From NCBI RefSeq assembly GCF_025643595.1, contig NZ_CP102826.1:3534001-3598000 (forward strand): a stretch of DNA of 64,000 nucleotides. The letters are read 5' to 3'. Of this stretch, positions 51,958-60,782 are shown piece by piece. Each line of letters begins with the position of its first letter. Positions within the stretch are counted from its first letter, which is position 1. The notes below the pieces were generated by a model. The model ran no database searches, was not told the origin of the DNA, and worked only from the letters and a program-made list of their open reading frames with translations. Source of the DNA: Saccharopolyspora rosea (GTDB taxonomy: Bacteria > Actinomycetota > Actinomycetes > Mycobacteriales > Pseudonocardiaceae). The translations under genes and the position numbers were made by a program.

Positions 51958-53068
51958 GCTCGGGCAGGCGCAGAACCCGAAGGAGCTCGTTGAAGGCACG
52001 CCGGAAACCCTGGATGTCAACGTCCGTGTGCTGTCGCGGCGGGCGCGCGAAGCGGTGGACATCGCGGTCGCACTGCGTGCGATCGATACCGGCGCCTGGA
52101 CCGGGAAAGCGGCCGAGGCGTTCCGCGAGAGCTTCAGCTACGAACCGACGAAGTGGTATGACCTCGGTGACGCGCTCGAAACGGCCGCGCAGGTCCTCGA
52201 CATCTACGCCGGCACGTTGCGGTACGCACAAGAGCAGGCCGCAGAAGCGATCGCGCTGTGGAACCAAGGGCAGCAGCAAACCCGCCAAGCACAGGCAGCC
52301 CATGAGCAGGCGATCGTCGCAGCGAACCAGGAAGGTTCGGCCGACAGGCCCGGGACGGCGGCGCCGTTCAATGACCCCGGCGAACCGACCCGACAAGCTG
52401 CTCGGGACATGCTGCAGCGGGCGCGCCAACAACTGGCTAAGGTCGCCGCGGAAACCGCCCAGGCTCTGCAGGGACTCACCCCACCGCAAGCCGACAGCAC
52501 GGTCGCACAAGCAGCCCACGGTGTCCTCGACCTCGCCGGGTTCGTCCCGGGAATCGGCGATATCGCGGACCTGACCAACGCCGCCTGGTACGCCGCGGAA
52601 GGCAAAACCGTCGACGCCGGCTTGTCAGCCGCGGCGGCGATCCCCTTCCTCGGTTGGGGCGCCGGGGCCAGCAAGGTCACCAAGGCTGTCGGCGAAGCCG
52701 CCGAGGCCGCCAAAGCAGCCGGTCACGCACCCGCACAGCTGGGCCGCGCGATCCGCAAGGACTACCGCAAGACCTTCTTCGAAAACCACCCCGAGCTCGA
52801 AGGCAAGGTCGTGGTCCACCACGCCGTCGAACAAAGCGCAGCCAAGCGCTACCCCGACGCCGACCTGTCATTGGCCGAGATGCACTCCTACGACAACCTC
52901 CGAGGAATCCCAAAAGAGGAAAACTCAACGCTGCATCTGAAAGCGATCCGCAAAGAATGGGATTCCTTCTACCGAAGCCACCCTAACGCGACCAAAGAAC
53001 AGCTGTTAGACTTCGCAACGCATATCGACAACAAATACGGTCATCGATTCAACCCACCGGTGAGGTGA
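51950..53068 (+). CDS. Type VII-type polymorphic toxin with HNH-like nuclease end
   Basis: 372 residues. The N-terminal ~110 residues form a WXG/LXG-like helical module (IDTGAWTGKAAEAFRESFS). A pre-toxin domain follows at about 185-245 (GVLDLAGFVPGIGDIADLTN, AAAAIPFLGWG). The C-terminal 86 residues carry His290/His291 (VVHHAVEQ), Asn316 (YDNLRGIP) and His329 (STLHL), an HNH-like nuclease pattern. It would be exported by an ESX/type VII system or act on DNA of rival cells. Confidence 0.85.
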   Translation: MAELGQAQNPKELVEGTPETLDVNVRVLSRRAREAVDIAVALRAIDTGAWTGKAAEAFRESFSYEPTKWYDLGDALETAAQVLDIYAGTLRYAQEQAAEAIALWNQGQQQTRQAQAAHEQAIVAANQEGSADRPGTAAPFNDPGEPTRQAARDMLQRARQQLAKVAAETAQALQGLTPPQADSTVAQAAHGVLDLAGFVPGIGDIADLTNAAWYAAEGKTVDAGLSAAAAIPFLGWGAGASKVTKAVGEAAEAAKAAGHAPAQLGRAIRKDYRKTFFENHPELEGKVVVHHAVEQSAAKRYPDADLSLAEMHSYDNLRGIPKEENSTLHLKAIRKEWDSFYRSHPNATKEQLLDFATHIDNKYGHRFNPPVR

Positions 53069-53069
53069 C

Positions 53070-53504
53070 ATGGCATTCCACCTGGTTCGCGGCGACGCAG
53101 CCGGTGACCTCGGCGAGAACACGTCGCTGGACACGTCCGTGCACCCGCCAAGGGTGCAACATCTGCACTTCGTGATCGACGCCTGGACCGGAGCCGACCT
53201 CATCGAACGGTTTCCCGTGGTCCTCGTCACCGAGCGGCTCGCCGAAGCACTGGCAGCCTCGGGCTTGGGAACATTCGAGCTCCGCGATGCCGAGATCACG
53301 ACGGAACCCGAAGCCGAAGAAATCCGCGACAGTGCTGGGATCCAGGCGTTCCCGAACTTCCGATGGCTGCACGTCACCGGCACCGCTGGCCAGGACGACC
53401 TCGGCACCGACGCGGAAGCATCGCTGGTGGTCTCCGACCGCGCCCTGGCCCTGCTGCGCCAGTTCAACCTCGACGGCTGCGACATCGAGGACTACGCCAG
53501 CTAA
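53070..53504 (+). CDS. Probable immunity protein for the HNH toxin
   Basis: 144 residues, starting one base after the toxin stop. An acidic alpha/beta protein (LHFVIDAWTGADLIERFPVV, LHVTGTAGQDD, CDIEDYAS). Position, size and acidity fit an antidote that covers the nuclease active site. Family not named with confidence. Confidence 0.72.
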   Translation: MAFHLVRGDAAGDLGENTSLDTSVHPPRVQHLHFVIDAWTGADLIERFPVVLVTERLAEALAASGLGTFELRDAEITTEPEAEEIRDSAGIQAFPNFRWLHVTGTAGQDDLGTDAEASLVVSDRALALLRQFNLDGCDIEDYAS

Positions 53505-54026
53505 CGCCGCTCGCACAACGACGTCGCCCATGCCTGGCTCGGCAAGTACGAGCGCGACAGGCTGTGGCACGCAATGCAAGCTGCGCCGCGACAATCGCCA
53601 ACTCCGGGATCGGACTCGCCATCGCCCTCACGCTGGAAACCTCCGGCTCCGAGGGCACCTCGAAGAAGCCGCCAGCGTCACCTGAATCGAGAGAACCCGG
53701 CCCGCTGAACCCTTACGGCCGTGGTGATGTCTTCGACGCCGTCAGCCCATGCCATTAGCCAGTACGCGACTACGAGCGGCAACCTGACCGCGCGCATCGC
53801 CTTGCACGCCTACGGCACGAACCCGCAGGACTGGTTCTCCTGGCTCGGTGAACGGCTTCCACCAGACGGCGCGGTCCTGGAAGGTCGGCGCGGGCACCGG
53901 TGAGCTACGACCAACCCGGTAAGCACCTGGGCTCGGTCAACGGTCAATCGCGGTCTCGTGCTGTGCGCGCACCACGGCTCCAGCAGTGCCCGAGCGGGCG
54001 TTGTCTTGTCGTGGAGAATCGGTTCC
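53505..54026. other. Remnant-rich gap
   Basis: 522 bases without an intact gene. A short protein-like stretch DVAHAWLGKYERDRLWHAMQ lacks a start and runs into low-complexity sequence. A methyltransferase remnant follows (separate entry). It looks like eroded or recombined DNA. Confidence 0.5.
53721..53910 (+). pseudogene. Truncated, frameshifted methyltransferase remnant
   Basis: The reading AISQYATTSGNLTARIALHA, then YGTNPQDWFSWLGERLP, is a typical methyltransferase N-terminus leading into the SAM loop. An extra G near 53884 shifts the frame; without it the sequence reads VLEVGAGTGEL, the SAM-binding loop. The gene then stops being recognisable, so only about 60 codons remain. Confidence 0.65.
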
Positions 54027-55073
54027 ATGAAGGCGGTGATCGTCGGTGCTGGGGTCGCGGGGTGTGCGGCGGCGTTGGCGTTGTCCCAGGTCGGTGTCGA
54101 GGCGGCGGTGTACGAAGCCCGCCCGAGCGCTGCTGAGGGTCTAGGGGCGTTTCTGACGATCATGCCCAACGGGGTCCAGGCGCTGCATTGCCTCGGCGCC
54201 GACGAGGCGACCCGTCGATACGGCGTGACCGCCGGTGGCGTCGAGGTCATCGACGCGGACGGCACGCTCGTGCGCCGCTCCAGCTTCCACGGCCAGGGGC
54301 CGCCGCCGTTCACCCTGACCCGTTCGGATTTGGTGGCGGGACTGCGCGAGGAATGCGCTCGCCGCGGGATTCCCGTGTTCCACGGCAAGCAGCTGGCCGA
54401 CGCGAGCAGCACGCCCGCTGGGGTAGTCGCCGAGTTCGCCGACGGCAGCACCGTCGAGGCAGACCTCCTCATCGGCGCGGACGGTGTGTGGTCACGCACC
54501 CGCGCCCTGCTCAACCCGGACGCCCCTGCACCCCGGCGTGCCGCTCGGGCGTCGGTTTTCGGATTCGGTGTGGACCTCACCGACCCGCCGCCGACAGGCA
54601 CCGTGCGGTTCTGCCGGGGGCGCCACGCGCTGCTCGGCTACAAGACCGGCCCGGACGGCACCGGGTGGTGGTTCGCCCGCGTGCCCGCTACCCCGCCGGT
54701 GTCGACAGCCGCCGGGTGGCAACAGCGGGTGCTCGACGCGGTCGCGGGCGACCGGACTCCCGCAGCGGAGATCGTCCGCGCGACGGAGGTCGACCGGGTC
54801 GTGGGCGTCCACGTCTACGACCTCACCTCGACCGAGCACGCCAGCACCCCGGTGTGGTACAACGCTCGCACGGTGCTGCTCGGCGATGCCGCACACGCCG
54901 CCGACCCCGCCACCGGACAAGGCGCCTCCCAAGCCCTCAACGACGCACTCGTGCTCGCCGAATCCCTGCGATCCTCCACCAACCCGGAGGAGGCGTTCGG
55001 TTGCTACGAGCAGCGACGCCGCCCTGCGACCGAGGAGGAGGCCCGCCGAAGCGCCGCCTTCTTCGACCGGTGA
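54027..55073 (+). CDS. FAD-dependent aromatic monooxygenase-like protein
   Basis: 348 residues. VIVGAGVAGCAAALALSQVG (FAD site), LLIGADGVWSRTRALL (GD-type contact) and VLLGDAAHAADPATGQGAS (second FAD site) define the PHBH-type flavin monooxygenase family. The ATG at 54027 begins the Rossmann fold; an upstream in-frame ATG gives only non-conserved sequence. Substrate unknown. It stands convergent to the MAB_1171c-like gene. Confidence 0.88.
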   Translation: MKAVIVGAGVAGCAAALALSQVGVEAAVYEARPSAAEGLGAFLTIMPNGVQALHCLGADEATRRYGVTAGGVEVIDADGTLVRRSSFHGQGPPPFTLTRSDLVAGLREECARRGIPVFHGKQLADASSTPAGVVAEFADGSTVEADLLIGADGVWSRTRALLNPDAPAPRRAARASVFGFGVDLTDPPPTGTVRFCRGRHALLGYKTGPDGTGWWFARVPATPPVSTAAGWQQRVLDAVAGDRTPAAEIVRATEVDRVVGVHVYDLTSTEHASTPVWYNARTVLLGDAAHAADPATGQGASQALNDALVLAESLRSSTNPEEAFGCYEQRRRPATEEEARRSAAFFDR

Positions 55074-55088
55074 ACAACGCCCCTCCGC

Positions 55089-56228
55089 CTACGACGTGGG
55101 TGCGCGCTGCTTCAGGGAGCGGGCCAGGGCGATGAGCGCGCGGGCGTCACCGTCGAGTGTGGGCTCGGTGGGTGGTGCGATCACGGCGGCCGACCGGCTG
55201 GTGTGCGGATCGTCGTGGGTGTAAGCGCGGATCGCGTCGGGAAGGTGGGCGGCGAGCGTGTCGGGGTCGTCGGTGTCCACCTCGGCCAGGTACGGGCTGA
55301 GACGTACCAAAGCGTCACGGCATTCGATGACGTGCCGGTAGAAACGCTGGTGCGTTGCGAGAGGACTCAGCGCCTCGCGCCAGGAGCGGCCGGTCAGTCG
55401 TTCCAGGCGGTGTTCCGGGAAGGTCTGCATGAGCATCGTCCACAGTGGCGTAATCTCCCGGTCGGCTTGGCGGTGTTCGCGCCACAGGCGTAGTGCAGCG
55501 ACGCGTTGCGCCAGCGCGGGATAGGTGACGCCCGCGAGGAAGACGACGATGCCGGGCAGCAGGAAGAACACCGATCCGATCCAACCGAGCTGGGTTTCGG
55601 CTGTGCCGGACGGGTCGTGGAGCGCGTCGAGGGCGTTGTTCAACCGCAGCAGGATGGCTGGCACGAACAGGCAGTTGGCGATCACGAGCCCGGCAAGGCC
55701 GACGGCGCTGATGCGCAACCCGCGCGCCACGCGTGCATCGGTTCTGCGGGCAGCGGCCAGCGCCCAGAACCCCGCGGCGGCGAAACCGAACGCCATATAG
55801 CAGTCCGCGGTCAGGTAGAGCGTCGCCACACTGGGCACGGTGCGGTCCCGTGTCGGCACGCCCGGTGGCGTCATCACAGCCGACCCGACGAGCACGGCGA
55901 TCGCGATCGCTAGCGGGATCGCCAGCTGGGCACTTCGGATGGCACCGCGGCGGATGGGAAGCGCGGAGAAGACGAAGAACCCGATGAGACCGTTCACGCC
56001 GACGAGCAGCAGGGAGTGCTGGATCGCGCGGCTTGCCATCGGGGTCAGTCCCACCACGGTGGCCTGCCTGTCGGCAACGATCCCGAAGGGAAAGGCGATT
56101 GCCCAGCAGGCGACGAGGACGGTGAGTGACCACAGTGGAGCGGCGTAGGGCTTGTGCACGAGCCGCACGACCGTCCAGACCAGGGCAACACAGGCCGCCA
56201 GTCCATAGGCGATCAGCAATGGCGTCAT
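55089..56228 (-). CDS. MAB_1171c-type membrane protein
   Basis: 379 residues. About seven membrane helices lie in the first 240 residues (LLIAYGLAACVALVWTVVRL to GIVVFLAGVTYPALA), then a soluble C-terminal domain (LWTMLMQTFPEHRLERL, RFYRHVIECRDALVRL). The layout matches the MAB_1171c putative transporter group. The ATG overlaps the ImmA gene stop (ATGA). It is the third gene of a regulator/protease/membrane cassette. Confidence 0.8.
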   Translation of the reverse strand: MTPLLIAYGLAACVALVWTVVRLVHKPYAAPLWSLTVLVACWAIAFPFGIVADRQATVVGLTPMASRAIQHSLLLVGVNGLIGFFVFSALPIRRGAIRSAQLAIPLAIAIAVLVGSAVMTPPGVPTRDRTVPSVATLYLTADCYMAFGFAAAGFWALAAARRTDARVARGLRISAVGLAGLVIANCLFVPAILLRLNNALDALHDPSGTAETQLGWIGSVFFLLPGIVVFLAGVTYPALAQRVAALRLWREHRQADREITPLWTMLMQTFPEHRLERLTGRSWREALSPLATHQRFYRHVIECRDALVRLSPYLAEVDTDDPDTLAAHLPDAIRAYTHDDPHTSRSAAVIAPPTEPTLDGDARALIALARSLKQRAPTS

Positions 56229-56767
56229 AGCCACCCCAACCTGTCGGCGAGCGAGGTCTGGATCCGGTCGGTGTCCGTGGCTCCTGAGGGACGTGCCGCG
56301 AGGCGATTGGCGGCGCTGGCCCAGTCCAGCACGGTCGTGGCCGCGATCTCGGCTTCGTGCTCCTTCTGGTCGTCGTAGACGGTGCGGCGCAGGACACGAC
56401 GCACCACGTCGGGGTCCAGGTCGGGGAAGATGTCCGCGTAATCGACGTCGGGCTCGTCCGGGGCGTCGAACGGCATGTCCGGGGTGTGGCCGGCCATCAT
56501 GTGTCCCAGCTCGTGAACGATGATGTGGTCCTGGTGGGCTTTCGTGGTTTCGCTCTGGTACACGACGTAGTCGACGTGACGCCCAGCAGCCCAGAATCCG
56601 AACGGTCCGGGCAGGGCGATCGGCTGGCTCACGAGTTGGATTCGGCGGCCCCGCAGCCGTCCGTAGGCATCGCACAAGGACTCGACATCGAACGGTGGCC
56701 GGACGTCCAGGTCGCGCAGGAGCCGCCGACACCGCGCACGCAGCTTTCGCTGCCCGAGCCGACTCAC
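56225..56767 (-). CDS. ImmA/IrrE family metallopeptidase
   Basis: About 180 residues with the zinc protease motif HELGH (His85, Glu86, His89). The GTG at 56767 has GGGGAGGA about nine bases upstream; an earlier GTG (56791) precedes that ribosome site. ImmA/IrrE proteases typically cleave a partner repressor in response to stress. Here the XRE gene 27 bases upstream is the natural candidate. Confidence 0.88.
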   Translation of the reverse strand: MSRLGQRKLRARCRRLLRDLDVRPPFDVESLCDAYGRLRGRRIQLVSQPIALPGPFGFWAAGRHVDYVVYQSETTKAHQDHIIVHELGHMMAGHTPDMPFDAPDEPDVDYADIFPDLDPDVVRRVLRRTVYDDQKEHEAEIAATTVLDWASAANRLAARPSGATDTDRIQTSLADRLGWL

Positions 56768-56794
56768 CTGGATCACTCCTCCCCAGTACACCGG

Positions 56795-57256
56795 TCACCG
56801 CTCGGTGTCGCGTCGTTCGTTCTCGCGCTCCCGCTTTTCGAGCTGGTAGACGACGTCGAGAAGATCCATCACCTGTTGGCGTCGCGCCGGGGAAAGTTCG
56901 CCCGCGCGCGTGGCGATGATCTTAGCCTCGTCAGTCTCGGCCAGCTGGGCCAGCCGCTGCTGCTCCGCTTGCAGCTGTTCCAGCTGGCGATCGATGCGAT
57001 CGGCAACATCGTCATCGAAGAAGTACGCGACGGGCACGCCGAAGAACTCGGCGAGCGCCTGCAGATGCTTGATCGTGGGGTTGTCCTTCTTTCCCTTGCG
57101 CAGCTGCCAGATGTAGCTCTGCGAGATCGTGATCCCGGTGGCGCTGATCTCCGAGGCGACGTGCTCGTTGCTGTACTCCTGTCCGCCTTGGGGTTTCACC
57201 GAGGCGAACAGGTGGTTGAGCTTGTCGGCCAGGCTCCGGTTCACGGTGTCCACCAT
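56795..57256 (-). CDS. XRE-type helix-turn-helix regulator
   Basis: 153 residues. The helix-turn-helix at about 30-65 (ITISQSYIWQLRKGKKDNPT, then LQALAEFFGVPVAYFFDD) resembles the EspR-like/XRE group, and a C-terminal coiled-coil follows (LEQLQAEQQRLAQLAE). The ATG at 57256 has GGGGGAA upstream. It probably represses the cassette and is the expected target of ImmA. Confidence 0.86.
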   Translation of the reverse strand: MVDTVNRSLADKLNHLFASVKPQGGQEYSNEHVASEISATGITISQSYIWQLRKGKKDNPTIKHLQALAEFFGVPVAYFFDDDVADRIDRQLEQLQAEQQRLAQLAETDEAKIIATRAGELSPARRQQVMDLLDVVYQLEKRERENERRDTER

Positions 57257-57439
57257 GGTGTTCCCCCTGCTCATGGTCGAGCTTTTACCCAGAAAAACAC
57301 TCGACCGGAGGATTGTTTTCATTCCAGTTGAAAGCGATCTCGCGCCAGCTCTACGGTGGCCTCACCAGCGCTTCCACTGACGAAAAACCTGATTGAGATC
57401 AATTTCTTGTCCTCAGTGTAAACCCGGGAGGGCCGAACT

Positions 57440-58144
57440 ATGAAGGCACACTCCGCGCCCCCGAACCGGGGCTGTGCCGCCTGCGGGTGCTCCGCAGCCG
57501 ACAAGCTGACCGGGCTGGCCGATCGCTGGTCCTGGGAGGCGCAAGCGCCCCGGCTACTGCGCCACGCCCAAGAATCCGTCGCCCTGTTGATGACAGACCT
57601 CGACCAGTTCAAACGGGTCAACGATGTCTGGGGGCACGTCGCCGGCGATGCGGTGCTCGCCGCTGCCGCCCACGCGCTGCGTGGCATCGTCGGCGAGGAG
57701 GGCTTGGTCGGCCGCTACGGCGGTGACGAGTTCCTCGTCCTGCTGGCGTGCGCCGACGGTCCCAGTGCGGTGAGGTGCGCCGAGGCGTTCAGGGAGGCGA
57801 TCAGCGGCCTGGCTGTCCCGGTGACGGCCACGACCGGCGACCGGATCGTGTTGACCGGCCTCTCGGTGTCGGTCGGGATGACCGTGCGTCGCGCGAACGA
57901 AGGATCCTCGCTGGAGCAGCTCGTGCTCGCAGCCGATGCTGCCCTCCAACACGCGAAACGGCACGGCCGCGACCAGGTACGCACCACCGCTCAAGCGCAG
58001 GGAGTCGACCACGCTGCCGCTCCGTTCCCGGAGGCGGACATGCAGGCGCTGGAGCGGAATGCCTGCTGGGGACACCTCATCGATCTCAGCCGCATGGTGG
58101 CTGACGGGCGCTTTGCCCTACCGCCACAGCAGGGTGCTCGCTGA
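57440..58144 (+). CDS. GGDEF domain protein (diguanylate cyclase-like)
   Basis: 234 residues. DKLTGLADRW (21-30), DLDQFKRVND and RYGGDEFLV (GGDEF at 94-98) are all intact, so cyclase activity is plausible. No RxxD inhibitory site precedes GGDEF. The N-terminus has a cysteine-rich CAACGCS stretch that may bind metal or sense redox. The C-terminal ~60 residues are of unknown type. It is divergent from the XRE/ImmA cassette. Confidence 0.88.
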   Translation: MKAHSAPPNRGCAACGCSAADKLTGLADRWSWEAQAPRLLRHAQESVALLMTDLDQFKRVNDVWGHVAGDAVLAAAAHALRGIVGEEGLVGRYGGDEFLVLLACADGPSAVRCAEAFREAISGLAVPVTATTGDRIVLTGLSVSVGMTVRRANEGSSLEQLVLAADAALQHAKRHGRDQVRTTAQAQGVDHAAAPFPEADMQALERNACWGHLIDLSRMVADGRFALPPQQGAR

Positions 58145-58382
58145 GACATACCGGCTCTCGACGTGGGCGCGGCTTGTCCTGCCGCCGATGAGCAGGCGAC
58201 GAAATCGTCTTCTGTGCTCACGGCCTCCGTGACAGGACCCGCGCCCGGCAGCGGACTTGCCCCCGTCCCCCGAACGAGTCCGCTGCGCCCGCTGCGGGGA
58301 GACCGGGCGCCCTTCCCCCGAACGCTCGGTCTCCCCGCGGCCACCGACCCGCCCCTCGACGGATCAGGAGAAGATCGTGACC

Positions 58383-59018
58383 TCACCCCGTACCGAGCCC
58401 GGAGACCCCGGGATGCGCGACCACCATGGCCACTACGGCGGCTGCGAACAGAAACGGCCCGAACGGCAAGGGGTTTCGACGTCCGGATGCTCGGACGACC
58501 AGATGCCCGAGCGCGGCGGCAGACCAGCCCAGCAACAGACCGCCCACCCAACACGGCCAGCCGTGCCAGGCCAGGACTGCTCCCAGCGGTCCAGCGAGCT
58601 TGACGTCACCGCCCCCGAGCCCGTCGGGCTGAGCAAGGTAGACGGCTGCGAAGAACACCAGCGCCCCCAGCGCACCGAGCACCGCGCGGAGCGCAGGGTC
58701 GGGTGCGAGGCTCCCGGCCGCGATGAGGGACAGCGCGACCGTTGCGTACAGGACCAGCATCAGCCGGTTCGGCAGGCGGCGGTGGCGCGCGTCCTCCCAC
58801 GCGAGTGGCACCGCGGCGGCGACGAAGCCCACCGACACCACGACGTCGGGGACCGCCGGGTGCCTCCAGCACAGCACCGCCGCGGCGACCACCGAGGCGA
58901 CGGCCATCCCCACGAGCCGGCCCGGCCGACGCCGCGCCGGCTCGGAGCCGACGAACTCGACGAGCGCGCTCGCCATGCCGCTGACGACTGCTCCCACGAG
59001 AACGTGCAGTCCCCACAC
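58383..59018 (-). CDS. A24 prepilin peptidase (TadV/CpaA-like)
   Basis: 211 residues with about six membrane helices. The catalytic aspartates lie in WEDARHRRLPN and GGGDVKLAGPLGAVLAW (the GxGD motif). It processes prepilins of Tad/Flp-type systems at the membrane. It reads opposite to the rest of the secretion-like genes that follow. Confidence 0.86.
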   Translation of the reverse strand: MWGLHVLVGAVVSGMASALVEFVGSEPARRRPGRLVGMAVASVVAAAVLCWRHPAVPDVVVSVGFVAAAVPLAWEDARHRRLPNRLMLVLYATVALSLIAAGSLAPDPALRAVLGALGALVFFAAVYLAQPDGLGGGDVKLAGPLGAVLAWHGWPCWVGGLLLGWSAAALGHLVVRASGRRNPLPFGPFLFAAAVVAMVVAHPGVSGLGTG

Positions 59019-59120
59019 CGCCGCGCCGCCTCCACCGGTTTCGAAAACGATCTCCTCGTCAGCGAAGCCTCACCCAGCGGCGGGACGCGCGCCACCGGAC
59101 ACCAAGCGCTCGTCCCGACC

Positions 59121-59663
59121 GTGACGGCTGCGGTCATCGGCGTCGTGCTGCTCGCGGCCGGCTGCCAGAGCCCGGGACCGACACCGACCTCACCGCAGCA
59201 GACCGACCACGAAACGCCTCCGGGAGCAGCACCGGCGCCCTCACCTGCGGATGTCGCGAAAAGCCAGGCCATCGAGGCGTACCGGAACATGTGGGCGGCG
59301 ATGGCCCGCGCGGGCGAGACCTCGGACTGGCGCTCGCTGGAGCTGGCGCGTTACGCCACCGACAACGCGCTCACCACGATCACGCGCAGCCTCTATACCG
59401 ACCACTTCAACCACGTGGTCACCCGCGGCTGGCCCCGAAACGCCCCGACCGTGACCTCCGCCGAACCCGCCAGCGATCCGAGCACCGTGATGCTCTCCGA
59501 CTGCGGGGACTCGACGCGGTGGCTGAAGTACCAGGAGGGAACCAGCACGCTCGTCGACGACAAACCCGGGGGCCGCCAGTCGATCGTCGCCGAAGTCAAA
59601 CGGCAGGCCGACGGGGCGTGGCGCGTCACCCAGTTCGCCGTACAGGGGGTGGGCTCGTGCTGA
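59121..59663 (+). CDS. Lipoprotein of the secretion-like module
   Basis: 180 residues from a GTG. The short signal VTAAVIGVVLLAAGCQSP has a lipobox LAAG-C. A Pro/Thr-rich spacer and a helical NTF2-like/DUF-type domain (AIEAYRNMWAAMARAGETSD, WRVTQFAVQGVGSC) follow. The signal lacks positive charge, so a start further upstream is possible. It is the first gene of the module read rightwards. Confidence 0.65.
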   Translation: MTAAVIGVVLLAAGCQSPGPTPTSPQQTDHETPPGAAPAPSPADVAKSQAIEAYRNMWAAMARAGETSDWRSLELARYATDNALTTITRSLYTDHFNHVVTRGWPRNAPTVTSAEPASDPSTVMLSDCGDSTRWLKYQEGTSTLVDDKPGGRQSIVAEVKRQADGAWRVTQFAVQGVGSC

Positions 59664-60676
59664 CACGCGCAGCGCTGGTCGCCGGATCGATGTCCACGAT
59701 CTTCCTCGCCGGTTCCGGAATCGCCGCGGCCGACAGCGGCTGGGGCGGCGTCGATTGCGGCACCGTCTCCTACGCCGGCTGCCAGCTCGGAGCGGGACAG
59801 GACGGTCACCCCGGCCAGGCGCCACCGCGCCCGCACCGCCCCGGTCCCGGCGCGGGCAGCGAGTCAGGCTCCGGCGAGGCACCCGGCCACCGGGGAAACG
59901 GAGACCAGATGCTCGGCGATGCCAACCTGGCCGACTGCCGCTACGTCCCGAGCGACTACCACCCACCGAGCCAGGGCACGGCGACCGTGGCCTACCACCC
60001 GCCGCAGCCCGCCAGAACGCTGATCGTGACGCCAGCGGTGCACCGAACGACGCTGCTGTCCCAAGGTGCACCCCAACAGCAATCCCCTGGCCAGTCCGGA
60101 GCATGGTACGTCTACCAGTGCTCGGGGCAAGGGTGGCGCGATTCGCTGTATCGGCCGCCGATCTGGATTCCCAACGGACCCACCCCCGCTCCTCTGCCCT
60201 CGCCGGAAACCCTCGCCCAGCAGGCATACAGCCAGCTGCGGCTGCCCTCGCCGCAGATCCACGCCTCCCCCGCGCAGACCCAGTTGGTGAATCTGCCCAC
60301 GTGGTTGTGGATGGATCCGGCGCAGTGGCGTCCCCAGTCGGCGACCGCGTCCGTGCCCGGGGTTTCGGTGACGGCGACGGCGGTGCCGAACTCCGTGACG
60401 TGGTCGATGGGTGACGGGTCGACGGTGACCTGCCCCGGCCCAGGAACACCATTCCCCTCCAGCGCCGACCCGCGCTCCGCCTCCGACTGCGGCCACACCT
60501 ACCACCACACCTCGCAGGGCAGGCCGGGCAACGCGTACCCGGTCGCGGCCACAGTGAACTGGACGGTGACCTGGTCTGGAGCAGGAACGGGCGGCACCTT
60601 CCCGAACCTGACCACCACCTCAACCGCCAGTTTCGCGGTCGCGGAGGCCCAAGCCCTCAACAACACACCCCGCTAG
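59657..60676 (+). CDS. Secreted protein with PKD-like region, Tad-like module
   Basis: 339 residues, GTG start overlapping the lipoprotein stop. A signal peptide (LTRAALVAGSMSTIFLAGSG, cleavage near AAADS) is followed by a Pro/Gly-rich region and a C-terminal beta-sandwich portion (VTATAVPNSVTWSMGDGSTV, CGHTYHHTSQG), like a PKD fold. It is predicted to be exported and may be a surface part of the apparatus. Confidence 0.7.
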   Translation: MLTRAALVAGSMSTIFLAGSGIAAADSGWGGVDCGTVSYAGCQLGAGQDGHPGQAPPRPHRPGPGAGSESGSGEAPGHRGNGDQMLGDANLADCRYVPSDYHPPSQGTATVAYHPPQPARTLIVTPAVHRTTLLSQGAPQQQSPGQSGAWYVYQCSGQGWRDSLYRPPIWIPNGPTPAPLPSPETLAQQAYSQLRLPSPQIHASPAQTQLVNLPTWLWMDPAQWRPQSATASVPGVSVTATAVPNSVTWSMGDGSTVTCPGPGTPFPSSADPRSASDCGHTYHHTSQGRPGNAYPVAATVNWTVTWSGAGTGGTFPNLTTTSTASFAVAEAQALNNTPR

Positions 60677-60782
60677 GACTCATTCGTCCACTGGAGACAG
60701 AACGAAATCCCTGATTCCCATCGCACACCCCTTGTTCCACAGGAAATGGGGTGCAGGTACCGCATTGCCGTGGAGGCGCCCG

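Noticed and set aside
53505-53720. Possible short gene DVAHAWLGKYERDRLWHAMQ
   Set aside because: No start codon or ribosome site in frame and it degenerates into Pro/Arg-rich sequence; treated as a remnant.
58257-59120. A long plus-strand frame upstream of the lipoprotein
   Set aside because: It is opposite the prepilin peptidase, which has clear catalytic motifs. The plus-strand text is low-complexity until the lipobox region.
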